From an uncultured Bacteroidales bacterium (lineage in GTDB: Bacteria > Bacteroidota > Bacteroidia > Bacteroidales > UBA932): a stretch of 64,000 bases of DNA. Within the stretch, counting starts at the first letter, position 1, and each line of letters opens with the position of its first letter. The stretch spans positions 1 to 64,000 of the forward strand of contig ONEX01000009.1 in assembly GCA_900316955.1 (NCBI GenBank). Reading direction: 5' to 3'. The translations under genes and the position numbers were made by a program. Positions 7,044-15,942 of the stretch are shown in pieces. Under the pieces are notes generated by a model, which was not told the DNA's origin, ran no database searches, and saw only the letters and a program-made list of their open reading frames with translations.

Positions 7044-9356
7044 ATGAAAAGCTATCTTAAATTTCTCTCCCGCAACAAGTTGTACACCGCCATCGAGGCG
7101 GTGGGGCTGATTGTGAGCCTGGCATTCGTGCTGCTCACGGGACACTATGTCTGGAAGCAGAGGCAGATGACGAGAAATGTTCCGGACTACAAGGACGTCT
7201 ATACTTTCTACAGGACTACGAGCGGACAGTCCGGCATCGGCCAGTCGTGGGGATTTGCCTATCAAGCCCGGGAAAGCGTTCCGGAAGTGGAGAAAGCCGC
7301 CATGTTCTGGAAAGCGATTTCCCAGAATGAGGAAACCATCGACTTGAACGGCAGGAAGTATCACGTCAAGAGTTTTATGGTGGGCGGGGACTTTTTCGAC
7401 ATTTTCCCGGTCGATTTCGAGAGCGGCGGCCCGGAAGTGATGTCGGATATATCGAACGTGATTGTCAGCCGGTCTTTCGCCAACCGGCTGGGAGGGGAGG
7501 CGAACGCCATCGGAAGCGTAATCGATGACCGATATACGGTCGCCGCCATCATCAAGGAATCGCCCAACCCCATTTTCGGGGACGTGGATGTCATCTATAA
7601 CATCGAGAACCTTACCAACCGGAAGAATGCGCCGTTCAGGCTGGATGTCATTCCTTTTGTCAAAGTCAGGAAAGGGACGGACCGGGACGCGCTAGAAGTG
7701 AAAGCGGACACGCTGGTCGCCAGGGCCTTCGACGCGTTCGGAGGAAGGGCTTTCCTGGAAGACAGCGGTTTGGTCCGCTATGACGAGGTCTGGTTTTCAC
7801 CGGCCAACAATCAGTCTCTCAAAAGAGGAAGCCGGACCTACACGGGCATCATTCTGCTCGTCACCATCATTATCCTGCTGTCGGCCATATTCAACTTTAT
7901 CAACCTGAACGTTGCCCTCTCCGGGAAACGCACCAAGGAGATGGCGACCCGGAAAATACTTGGGGCCGGGAACGAGTCCCTGTTTGCCGGTCGACTTTTG
8001 GAATCGCTCGCCTTCACCTCGGTTTGCTTTCTGTTGGCGGTCGTCCTGGCCGAAACGCTTACTCCCTGGTTCAACCGTATTGCGGGGGGAGACGGCGTTC
8101 CCGTCAAGGTCTTGTTTTCTCCTGGGTGGATTGGAATCTATGTCTTGTTCATGGTCCTGGTATCCTTGATCCAGGGCTATCTCCCCGCATGGATCGGCAC
8201 CCGGATGCCGGCGATTTCGGTCGTGAAGGGGGAGTTCCGGTCCAAGAGAAAACACGTGTTCAGCAAGGTGTTCATCGTCTTGCAGCAGGTGTTCTCCATC
8301 GTCCTTCTGGCACTCGCCATCGTCCTGGGCCTTCAGACGTCCCATATGCTGCACAGACCGCTGGGAGCCGATATCGAAGGGGATTTCTATGTGCAGCTTC
8401 AGGATGATGTTCTGCAGACCCTGTTCGCAGAGAAAGCCCGTTCTTTGTCCTGCGTGGGCAGGATCGGTCATACTACCTATTTCCCCGGCATGGCCGAGGA
8501 CATGATCGCGGAAGACAAGGAAAAAGGGTTGATCCGTCTGGCTGTGCTCAATTGCGACCGCACGGCTTTCGAGATTTTCGGTTTCCAGGTGGTGGAGAAA
8601 TATGAGGAGCCGGAGAACGGGACTGTTTGGATTTCGAGACCGGAGATGACGCGTTTCGGCGTTGACCGGAATACGGAGAATCTTCGGTATCACTATGTTT
8701 GGGGCAATTCAATCGGGGGAATCGTGGAAGATTTCGCACCAAACGACGTGATGAACTATGACCCCAGCGTTGGAAGCTATATCGTCATCGGGCCCTCCGA
8801 AGAGCAGTACGGTCTGCTGATTGAAACGGTTGGAGATCGGCGTCAAGCCAAAAAGGAATTGAAGTCACTCTATGCGGAACTCAGTATGGAGATGAATGGA
8901 ATCGAGGACAAACCTTACATGTTCGGTTTCATCACGGACATCCTATCGGAGCGTCTGGCGAAAGTGAAGGAACAATTGTCCCTAGTCCGGATTTTCATGA
9001 TTCTCAGTCTGTTATTATCCATTCTCGGACTGATTGCCATGAGCAGCTACTATGCGGACGAGAGTTCCAAAGACATCGCCGTCCGGAAGGTTTTCGGGAG
9101 TACGATAGAGCAGGAACTCTGGAAAACGGTGATGGAATACCTCGTTTTGCTGGGCTTGGCGGCCATCATCGCCATCCCCATTTCAATCCGGCTGGCTTCC
9201 CGGCTTCTGGAGCAGTACGCCTACCGGATCTCCGGTTACGGTTGGGTGTTCGTCGTGACCGTCCTCATTGCCACGATGGTCGCTTTTCTTTCCATCCTCT
9301 GGCAGACCTTGAAGGCCGCCCGGACGAATCCGGCGGAGGAACTGAAAAAAGAATAA
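7044..9356 (+). CDS. FtsX/MacB-type ABC transporter permease, paralog 4 of 6
   Basis: 770 residues with the family start MKSYLKFLSRNKLY and family end TNPAEELKKE. Coupling motifs are EMATRKILGAG (first half) and IAVRKVFGST (second half). Helix positions parallel those of the other copies: one N-terminal helix, four in the middle and three at the end. The extracytoplasmic segments (about 40-265 and 435-640) have little obvious similarity to those of the neighbours, apart from short shared blocks such as FEIFGFQVV and GGIVEDF. The start follows the repeat-flanked ORF6N cassette. Synonymous third-position changes in the first codons show it is older or less recently converted than paralogs 2 and 3. 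Confidence 0.93.
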   Translation: MKSYLKFLSRNKLYTAIEAVGLIVSLAFVLLTGHYVWKQRQMTRNVPDYKDVYTFYRTTSGQSGIGQSWGFAYQARESVPEVEKAAMFWKAISQNEETIDLNGRKYHVKSFMVGGDFFDIFPVDFESGGPEVMSDISNVIVSRSFANRLGGEANAIGSVIDDRYTVAAIIKESPNPIFGDVDVIYNIENLTNRKNAPFRLDVIPFVKVRKGTDRDALEVKADTLVARAFDAFGGRAFLEDSGLVRYDEVWFSPANNQSLKRGSRTYTGIILLVTIIILLSAIFNFINLNVALSGKRTKEMATRKILGAGNESLFAGRLLESLAFTSVCFLLAVVLAETLTPWFNRIAGGDGVPVKVLFSPGWIGIYVLFMVLVSLIQGYLPAWIGTRMPAISVVKGEFRSKRKHVFSKVFIVLQQVFSIVLLALAIVLGLQTSHMLHRPLGADIEGDFYVQLQDDVLQTLFAEKARSLSCVGRIGHTTYFPGMAEDMIAEDKEKGLIRLAVLNCDRTAFEIFGFQVVEKYEEPENGTVWISRPEMTRFGVDRNTENLRYHYVWGNSIGGIVEDFAPNDVMNYDPSVGSYIVIGPSEEQYGLLIETVGDRRQAKKELKSLYAELSMEMNGIEDKPYMFGFITDILSERLAKVKEQLSLVRIFMILSLLLSILGLIAMSSYYADESSKDIAVRKVFGSTIEQELWKTVMEYLVLLGLAAIIAIPISIRLASRLLEQYAYRISGYGWVFVVTVLIATMVAFLSILWQTLKAARTNPAEELKKE

Positions 9357-9367
9357 GCCAAGTATTT

Positions 9368-11770
9368 ATGAACCATTCATCAACACCTCGATTCCGCAAG
9401 CGGATGAGTGCCGCGATCGGCCTTTTGGGGCTCGTCATCTCCTTCTCGGTGTTCATCATCCTGATGGCCCAGGTGTGGTATGACGTGAGCTTTGACCGCA
9501 GCTGGCCGGGCAGCAGCCGGATTTACACATTCGAGCGGCCGCAGAGCTACCTGGGTAATCCGGATCCATACCAGGCCACGTTCAACCGCCCGCAGATCCA
9601 GACGCTGCGGGAGGCTTCCCCCGGCGTAGAGGCGGTGGGAACGCTCGGAGAGACCCACTTGTTTGATCCCCAGACGAATGAGCCTCTGCGGGATCTGCCG
9701 ACCGGAATGATCGATACGGATTTCCTGCGGGTGTTCCCGCCCGAGATCATCGCCGGGACGACGGACGGCTTCGACCGTCCCGATGCCCTGATCCTGACGG
9801 AAACGGCGGCCCGGCGGCTCTTCGGCGGGCCCGGGCCGGCCGTCGGACAGCAGGTGATGCGGATGGGTATGAACCGGCCGGAACCCGCTACGGTCGTAGG
9901 TGTGTGCCGGGATCTCCCCGTGAACAGTGTGCTGGCCATTTTCGGTGCGTTCGCGCAAATCGGAGACCGGTACGCAACGGACAACAACCCCAATTATGAG
10001 GGTCTCCGCGCTTTCCTCCTGCTGGGGAAAGGCGTTTCGCCGAAGGAGATCACCCCGGTGCTGGCGACTGCTTTCGAGAAGAATCTGGTCCTTTGGGAAG
10101 ACGAAGACACGGTGCCGGACATCCGCGAGCGGACGCGCAAGGAGTCCCGGCTCGTACGGTTGCACGACGTACATTATAACCCGTTCCGGAGCGGCACGGG
10201 CAACCGGACCCGCGACGCCGTCCTCACGACCATCGCACTGATTTTCCTGCTGGTCGGTCTGCTGAATGTCTTCAACCTGTCAATGGCCGGGCTTCCTTTC
10301 CGCATCAAAGACGGCTGCATCCGGATGATCTTTGGGGCCGGGAAAGAGGTCTTGCTCAGGCGGGACCTGGTGAATGCCGTCCTCCTGTGTCTGTTTTCTT
10401 TCGCGCTGGCCATCGTGGTACTCCTGATCGTGGGGACATCGCCGCTCGCTTCGTTCCTGAGCGTCCCGCTGCGGCCGGGCACCCTGATGCCTGTGCTGGC
10501 TTTCTGCCTGGCCGTCGCCCTGACCGGCTCATTCCTGGCAGCATACATCCCGTCGCGCTATGGTGCTTCCTTCGCGCCGGGGACCGTCCTGAAGGGGCGG
10601 ATCAGCCTGTCGGGACGGGGGAAGGAGTTCCGGACGGGGACGCTGGCCTTCCAGTATCTCCTGTCATACGTATTCGTCGCCGTGGGCATGATGATCGGAG
10701 TGCAGAACCGCTTCGTGTCCGACTTTGACCTGGGGTTCCAAACCCGGGATATCGTCTATGCCTATATGGGCGTGGAAACGTCCGGGAAGTTCGAGGCCGT
10801 GCGGGAGGAACTGCTGAAGAATCCGGATATCACGGACGTGACGTTCTCCAACGTCCCCCTGCTGGACAATGCGCCGCGTGAGCAGGTCAGGGAAGTAGCG
10901 GGCGAGACCGTACGCTTCGTCGGCCTGGATGTGACGGCGGATTTCCTGGACTTTTTCGGATTCAAACTCGTTGGCGGGCGTGGTCTCACGGAGGAAGACG
11001 GGCAGCGCCCGACGGGGAGCTTCGTCGTGAACGAAGCGTTTGTGCGGGCGTACCCCGGGGCCTCTGTCGGAGCGCCGATGAAAGGCATCCGGGTGGGGAA
11101 TCCTGGCACGGATGGCCAGATTGTCGGCGTGGTGAAGGACTTCCATTTCCAGGACCTCAAACATCCGGTTGAGCCCTTCGCTTTTTACTGCTCCGGAGAG
11201 CAGAGCGCCCCCGGCAATGTAATGCCGCGGTATTTCCGCGTGGCTGTAAAGACTATCTCCGGCCGGGCCGGGGCGGTGGCGGGCAGCCTGCCGGCCCGCC
11301 TGGAGGCTTTCTCGAGCGGCGACGGCGGCGCCCGGTGCGAAGTGCTTACTGAGACGGCCCACAATTTCTATCGCGGCAATGAGCGCGAGAGCGGGTTGGT
11401 GAAGATCTCCTCCATCCTCTCCCTGCTGCTTGCGCTGCTCGGTATCTTCGGGCTCATCTACCTGGAAGTGGAGACGATACGCAAGAGTCTCGCCATCCGG
11501 AAGCTGCTGGGGGCCACGACACCTGAGCTGATGTGGGCCTTGCTGCGTAAGTATATCCTCCTAGGCACGATGGTCTTTGCGGCCTCGATTCCGCTGAGCG
11601 TATGGATCATCGGCCGGTGGCGGGAGCAGTTTGCGGCGCAGGCTCCGGTGCCCGCATGGGTTTTCCCGCTGGCTTGGGTGCTTGTCCTAGGGATGACCGT
11701 GGCGGTCATCTCGACGATGTCTCTGACCATCGCCCGTACCAACCCCGCAGTGGAATTGAAAAAAGAATAG
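9368..11770 (+). CDS. FtsX/MacB-type ABC transporter permease, divergent paralog 5 of 6
   Basis: 800 residues from the ATG at 9368; an upstream in-frame extension runs inside the previous gene and is not used. It lacks the MKSYLKF start of its neighbours and begins MNHSSTPRFRKRMSAAIGLL, followed by a first helix at about 17-37. The motif YDVSFDRSWPGSSRIY after it is closer to the usual Bacteroidota MacB-like permease. Coupling motifs are CIRMIFGAG and LAIRKLLGAT. Only the last 10 or so residues (TNPAVELKKE) match the array consensus. It lies 11 bases after the previous stop and 4 bases before the next start, so it belongs to the same transcription unit. It may be the ancestral form or a different heterodimer partner. 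Confidence 0.92.
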   Translation: MNHSSTPRFRKRMSAAIGLLGLVISFSVFIILMAQVWYDVSFDRSWPGSSRIYTFERPQSYLGNPDPYQATFNRPQIQTLREASPGVEAVGTLGETHLFDPQTNEPLRDLPTGMIDTDFLRVFPPEIIAGTTDGFDRPDALILTETAARRLFGGPGPAVGQQVMRMGMNRPEPATVVGVCRDLPVNSVLAIFGAFAQIGDRYATDNNPNYEGLRAFLLLGKGVSPKEITPVLATAFEKNLVLWEDEDTVPDIRERTRKESRLVRLHDVHYNPFRSGTGNRTRDAVLTTIALIFLLVGLLNVFNLSMAGLPFRIKDGCIRMIFGAGKEVLLRRDLVNAVLLCLFSFALAIVVLLIVGTSPLASFLSVPLRPGTLMPVLAFCLAVALTGSFLAAYIPSRYGASFAPGTVLKGRISLSGRGKEFRTGTLAFQYLLSYVFVAVGMMIGVQNRFVSDFDLGFQTRDIVYAYMGVETSGKFEAVREELLKNPDITDVTFSNVPLLDNAPREQVREVAGETVRFVGLDVTADFLDFFGFKLVGGRGLTEEDGQRPTGSFVVNEAFVRAYPGASVGAPMKGIRVGNPGTDGQIVGVVKDFHFQDLKHPVEPFAFYCSGEQSAPGNVMPRYFRVAVKTISGRAGAVAGSLPARLEAFSSGDGGARCEVLTETAHNFYRGNERESGLVKISSILSLLLALLGIFGLIYLEVETIRKSLAIRKLLGATTPELMWALLRKYILLGTMVFAASIPLSVWIIGRWREQFAAQAPVPAWVFPLAWVLVLGMTVAVISTMSLTIARTNPAVELKKE

Positions 11771-11774
11771 AAAT

Positions 11775-14147
11775 ATGAAGAGTTATCTGAAATTCCTTTC
11801 CCGGAATAAGTTGTACACCGCAATCGAGGCGGTGGGATTGGCGGTTAGTCTGGCATTTGTGATTTTAATTGGCTCCTACGTGGTGCAGCAGTACGAGGTG
11901 GCGCACGAGTCGCCGCAGTGGAAGCGCACGTTCGTGCTGGGAAGCGACCAGTTCCTGGGCTTGACCTATTGGGACAAGGAGGAGCTGGAGATGAACATCC
12001 CGGAGGTCCAGGCGGCGACCCGTGCCGCGCTGTTGTGGCAGCCGGTCATTCAAATAGGAGAGCAGCCCGTCCAGGCGGCCGGAATCGAGGCCGATCCTGA
12101 TTTCTTCCAGGTTTTCCCGGAGTATCACCTCCTGGAAGGAAGCTTGGAAGACTTTGTGGGCAAGGAGGATGTCTTCATCAGCACATCCCTGGCTCGGAAG
12201 ATCAATGCACAGGTCGGCCAAACCATCAAGGTGGACAAAGAGGACCGTACCGTCAAGGGCATTTATGCCGATTTCGACGGCGCTTTCTTCATGCCGGCGG
12301 ACATCATCACGAACATCACGAACAGCTGGGCGGTCGAACAGGGAAAGGTGTTCAACAGCATCGGCAATTACACCACCTGGTTCCGGGTGCGGGAGGATGC
12401 GGACCTTGCCGACGTACATGCCAAAGTGAAAGCCCTCTTGCACAAGAACTATGATGCCTCCTGGGGCACTGAGAAGGTAGATGCTTGGAAGGCATACCGT
12501 ATGGACGAAGCGTTCTTCTTCACCGGCAGCAGCAACGGGCTGACCCGCACGGGGAATGTCCAGATGCTGCGCCTGCTGACCGTCGTCGTCCTGCTGCTCC
12601 TGCTGTCGGCCATTTTCAACTATGTGAACCTGAGTCTGGCGCTCACGGGCAAACGGGCCAAGGAAATGGCCACCCGGCGCCTTCTGGGGGCCGATAAGAC
12701 CGGGATTCTGTGGAAGTACATCGCAGAGTCGGTCGCCTTTACCGCCGTATGCTTTGCGGCAGCGTTGCTGCTGGCCGATTTACTGGCGCCGATGGTGAAC
12801 AGCCTGGTTTCCACCAGCGACCCGGACGAACTGATGCTGGGCATCGGCGACACCAGCGTAAGGCTGTCGTTCATGATGACGCCGGGGTATATCCTGGCGT
12901 ACTTGGTCGGCATTCTGGTCCTGGGCGTCATCAATGGCCTGCTCCCGGCTTTCGCCGCCTCGCGCTACGAACCCATCGACGTGATCAAGGGAACGCTTCG
13001 GCGCCGGAACAAGATGATTCTGAACAAAGTGTTCATCGTGGTCCAGAACGTCCTTTCGGTTTTCCTGATCGCGATGGCCCTGGTGATGGAAGTGCAGATG
13101 CGGCACATGTTGACAAGGCCGATGCACGCCGCCACGGACAATCTTTATTACATCGAGTATTCCGCCGAGAACTATGATGCCATGCGGCTTTTCAAGGACA
13201 AGGTGGAGCGGCTGCCTTTTGTGACGAAAGCCGGCGTGGGGCGCGGTATCCCGGGGCTCCTCAACATGACGATGGGCATACAGGTGGATGAAGAACACCA
13301 TGTGGACATGCCCGTCATCGTCTGCGATTCCACCTATTTCCAGCTGCTCGGCATGGAAGTGGAGGAGGACTTTGGCCATCCGCTTACGCATTCGCTCTGG
13401 ATGAGCCGCTCTGCCTTCAACGCGGCTGCGGTATCGGATACATCGACTGTCTTCCCGCGACGGATCCGGATGAATGGAGCCCAGCCGGAGTTCATCGGGG
13501 GAGTGGTGACGGACTATCCCACTCGGCCGGCCTCGGAAAGCACTCAGAACCCCAACGGCGCTATCATCGTCACCCGGGTCGAAGAACTCTATTATGCCAA
13601 TTGCCTCCTCATCGGCACAACCGGGGAAGACAAATCCTATGAAGACCAGATCCTGCAGGCCTACCGGGAATTCCGCCTGGAAACCTCCGGCGTGGAGGAG
13701 CCCGCGTGGCGGTATGGCTTTATCAAAGACATCAACCGCAAACAGTTGGCTCCCGTAAAGCGGACCCTGCGCCTGGTGGAACTCTTTGCGATTCTTTCCG
13801 TGCTGATCGCGCTGCTGGGCCTGCTGGCCATGAGCACCTATTTCGCCGATGAAAACACCAAGCAGATTGCCGTGCGGAAGGTTTTCGGCTCGGATGTCTC
13901 GCACGAAACCTGGCGGAATGTCCGCAGCTACATGGTCCTGACCGGCATCGCGTGCGTGATTGGTATCCCGCTGGCCATCTGGGCCGCCCGCCTCTACCTG
14001 CAGCGCTTCGCCTACCGCGTGGAAGGCTACGGTTGGGTGTTCATCGTTGCGGTCCTCATCTCCCTGGCCATCGCCTTCGCCACCGTCCTCTGGCAAACCC
14101 TCAAGGCCGCCCGGACCAATCCGGCCATTGAATTGAAGAAAGAGTAA
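11775..14147 (+). CDS. FtsX/MacB-type ABC transporter permease, paralog 6 of 6
   Basis: 790 residues, with start MKSYLKFLSRNKLY and end TNPAIELKKE. Coupling motifs are EMATRRLLGAD and IAVRKVFGSD, with the same eight-helix layout. The N-terminal protein sequence is conserved while many codons differ from paralogs 2-4, so selection on protein or older conversion explains the match. The last 45 or so bases, by contrast, are nearly identical to the end of the partial gene at 997. This is the final gene of the array. A hairpin follows within 35 bases and the next gene converges on it. No ATPase follows, so the ATP-binding subunit must lie upstream of the window or elsewhere. Confidence 0.93.
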   Translation: MKSYLKFLSRNKLYTAIEAVGLAVSLAFVILIGSYVVQQYEVAHESPQWKRTFVLGSDQFLGLTYWDKEELEMNIPEVQAATRAALLWQPVIQIGEQPVQAAGIEADPDFFQVFPEYHLLEGSLEDFVGKEDVFISTSLARKINAQVGQTIKVDKEDRTVKGIYADFDGAFFMPADIITNITNSWAVEQGKVFNSIGNYTTWFRVREDADLADVHAKVKALLHKNYDASWGTEKVDAWKAYRMDEAFFFTGSSNGLTRTGNVQMLRLLTVVVLLLLLSAIFNYVNLSLALTGKRAKEMATRRLLGADKTGILWKYIAESVAFTAVCFAAALLLADLLAPMVNSLVSTSDPDELMLGIGDTSVRLSFMMTPGYILAYLVGILVLGVINGLLPAFAASRYEPIDVIKGTLRRRNKMILNKVFIVVQNVLSVFLIAMALVMEVQMRHMLTRPMHAATDNLYYIEYSAENYDAMRLFKDKVERLPFVTKAGVGRGIPGLLNMTMGIQVDEEHHVDMPVIVCDSTYFQLLGMEVEEDFGHPLTHSLWMSRSAFNAAAVSDTSTVFPRRIRMNGAQPEFIGGVVTDYPTRPASESTQNPNGAIIVTRVEELYYANCLLIGTTGEDKSYEDQILQAYREFRLETSGVEEPAWRYGFIKDINRKQLAPVKRTLRLVELFAILSVLIALLGLLAMSTYFADENTKQIAVRKVFGSDVSHETWRNVRSYMVLTGIACVIGIPLAIWAARLYLQRFAYRVEGYGWVFIVAVLISLAIAFATVLWQTLKAARTNPAIELKKE

Positions 14148-14179
14148 TGCTAAGACGTTGATTCACAATGATATGAGAC

Positions 14180-14211
14180 TTGAGAGGTGCACGAAAAAGT
14201 GCACCTCTCAA
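14180..14211. terminator. Perfect 13-bp hairpin after the permease array
   Basis: TTGAGAGGTGCAC pairs with GTGCACCTCTCAA around a 6-nt loop, GAAAAA. No U-run follows on either side, so it is not a textbook intrinsic terminator, but it lies between convergent genes. The core AGGTGCACCT occurs again at 14250-14259, just before the stop of the opposing gene. Confidence 0.55.
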
Positions 14212-14263
14212 ACGTTAAGTCATTGAAAGATAAATAGATAAGAATCAAGAGGTGCACCTGCCC

Positions 14264-15253
14264 TTATTGTCCGCCGAGGCGGGAGAAGAAGGTGGCGACA
14301 TCCGCCCAGGTGCGGAGCGGGTCTTCGCCGAAGGTAAGGACCGTGCCCATGAAGCCGTCGCAGCCTTCGCGCGTGAGGAGATAATCTCCCATCAAGAGTT
14401 CGGGATGATTGCCCACGATGACCCGGTTCCAGGCGGGGACGCCGATATGGGCCTCGGCCCATTTCACGTTTTCACCCCAGAGTTCCGGCTTGTTCGGGTC
14501 CTCCCGGCAGACGATGTAGGTGTCATACATTTCCGAGAGCTTGTGGAACACTTTGAAGGCCTCCCCGATGGGGAGGTCGTTTCGTACATCCCGGAGGACA
14601 CCGTCCATTTCCACCATCAGGGAGCGCTTGGAACGTCCCTCCTGTTTGTCGTCAATCCATTGGATGACAGGCAGCAAAGCCCATAAGAACGTATGGTCAT
14701 TGAGCTGGTGCTCGCCGTCGAAATGCATCGCCTGCGGATAATGCTCCGCGAACTCGTCGAAGCAGTCCACCATCGTGTCCTTCGTGCCGAAAAGACCCCA
14801 TACGCGCTCCGGTTCTACAATGGAGAAACGGGCGTCGGAAATGGTCCGGTAATCCTCGACCAGGGCTTTCGTGACCATGAAAGAAGTCTGGCCGTCTTGC
14901 CGCTGGCTATGGAACTCCTGCTTGCCCAACCCGTTGTTTTTCAGGATGGTATCGGCCAGATGCAGCGCCGGATTGACACATATGCGGTCAAATCCCGCCA
15001 GTTGCTCCGTGTACATCCCACCCATGGACGTGCCGATGATGAGGTCCGGCTGCTCCTTCGCGCAAAGGTCCTTGAGCAGAGCTATGGCCGCGAACGGGTC
15101 CACGGGCAGGTCGGGCGCGATCACCGTCGCCTGCGGCAGCAGGAGCCGGATCCGCCCCACCGTCCCGCTGGAGCCGGACGAGGCGAAACCATGGACATAC
15201 ATGATCTTCTTGCCGGCGAACAGCACCGGCCGGGCATATTCATACAGTTCCAT
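14264..15253 (-). CDS. YqiA-like esterase fused to a 5'-nucleotidase-like HAD domain
   Basis: 329 residues in two parts. Residues about 16-200 resemble the YqiA/YcfP alpha/beta-hydrolase family: MYVHGFASSGSSG near the start, nucleophile elbow GTSMGG with Ser76, a likely acid in GTKDT (Asp159) and histidines around 182-187. Residues about 211-329 resemble the NT5C/YorS 5'-nucleotidase-like HAD family, with VEMDGVLRDV where the catalytic motif is normally DMDG. The first aspartate is replaced by Glu215, and the late acidic pair appears as MGD. The HAD half may therefore be weak or inactive. It is the last gene of a minus-strand run with gpmA, 28 bases after the previous stop. The substrate is unknown. 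Confidence 0.75.
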   Translation of the reverse strand: MELYEYARPVLFAGKKIMYVHGFASSGSSGTVGRIRLLLPQATVIAPDLPVDPFAAIALLKDLCAKEQPDLIIGTSMGGMYTEQLAGFDRICVNPALHLADTILKNNGLGKQEFHSQRQDGQTSFMVTKALVEDYRTISDARFSIVEPERVWGLFGTKDTMVDCFDEFAEHYPQAMHFDGEHQLNDHTFLWALLPVIQWIDDKQEGRSKRSLMVEMDGVLRDVRNDLPIGEAFKVFHKLSEMYDTYIVCREDPNKPELWGENVKWAEAHIGVPAWNRVIVGNHPELLMGDYLLTREGCDGFMGTVLTFGEDPLRTWADVATFFSRLGGQ

Positions 15254-15281
15254 GGTGCGAAGTTAGCAAGAAAAGGGATAA

Positions 15282-15932
15282 TCAGTCGATGAAATCCTCG
15301 ATTTCCGCGAGGTTCGCCTGGCGGCCCTTGGCGTCGTCCACGACGAGGATGGTGCCGCTGTAGCGTTTGGCTTTCCGGCTGATTTCCAGCGGGTTGAAGC
15401 CGGGGGAGACGAGGATGAGCCCCTTGATCTTCTTGGGGTTGTCGAAGGCGACGGTGCAGGCCGTGAGGCAGCCGTTCGCTTCGCCCATCAGGTAGACCTT
15501 GTCCGGGTCCGCGTGGCGGAGGTTCCGGATGCCCTTCAGAACGGCTTCCAGGTCCTTGGCGCGGGCCTTTTCGCCATCTCCCTTGAAATCGAAGCAGTAG
15601 GCCACGGCGCCGGTCCCGGCGAGGGAGCGGCACCAGCTTTCTCCGTAGGACTTGTCCTGGCAGTAGATGACCACGGGGAGTTTTTCCTCGAGGATTCCGG
15701 AGGGGCGGTACACCTTGCCGGTCACCAGGCTGTCCTTGGCGCCGTAGAAGCTGAGTTCTTCCACGTCCAGCTTGAGACCGGTTTCCTTGGCCTTGACCGT
15801 ATCGCGGGGCGCCTGGGACTTGACCCACCAGTAACCGCCACCCAGAAGCGCGGCCGCAATCGCTGCGATTGCGGCCGTGATTCCGAGGCGGGAGGCGATG
15901 GAGACGCCTACCTTTTCCATGAACTTGTTCAC
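15282..15932 (-). CDS. Membrane-anchored alpha/beta-hydrolase-like protein lacking the nucleophile serine
   Basis: 216 residues from a GTG at 15932, or 212 from the ATG at 15920; neither has a clear ribosome site. A hydrophobic segment at about 15-37 followed by KSQ suggests an N-terminal signal anchor with the rest outside the cytoplasm. The body looks like an alpha/beta-hydrolase core: PVVIYCQDKSYGESW, then DPDKVYLMGEANGCLTA. At the nucleophile elbow the usual GxSxG is GEANG, with Ala152 in place of Ser, and the protein ends soon after the strand that would carry the acid. It looks like a pseudoenzyme or a truncated copy. It lies 10 bases downstream of gpmA. Confidence 0.65.
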   Translation of the reverse strand: MNKFMEKVGVSIASRLGITAAIAAIAAALLGGGYWWVKSQAPRDTVKAKETGLKLDVEELSFYGAKDSLVTGKVYRPSGILEEKLPVVIYCQDKSYGESWCRSLAGTGAVAYCFDFKGDGEKARAKDLEAVLKGIRNLRHADPDKVYLMGEANGCLTACTVAFDNPKKIKGLILVSPGFNPLEISRKAKRYSGTILVVDDAKGRQANLAEIEDFID

Positions 15933-15942
15933 GTTCGGGGGA

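Noticed and set aside
2..14147. Permease array taken as one degraded or frameshifted repeat
   Set aside because: Every complete copy is open from start to stop with both coupling motifs and all helices, so the copies look functional.
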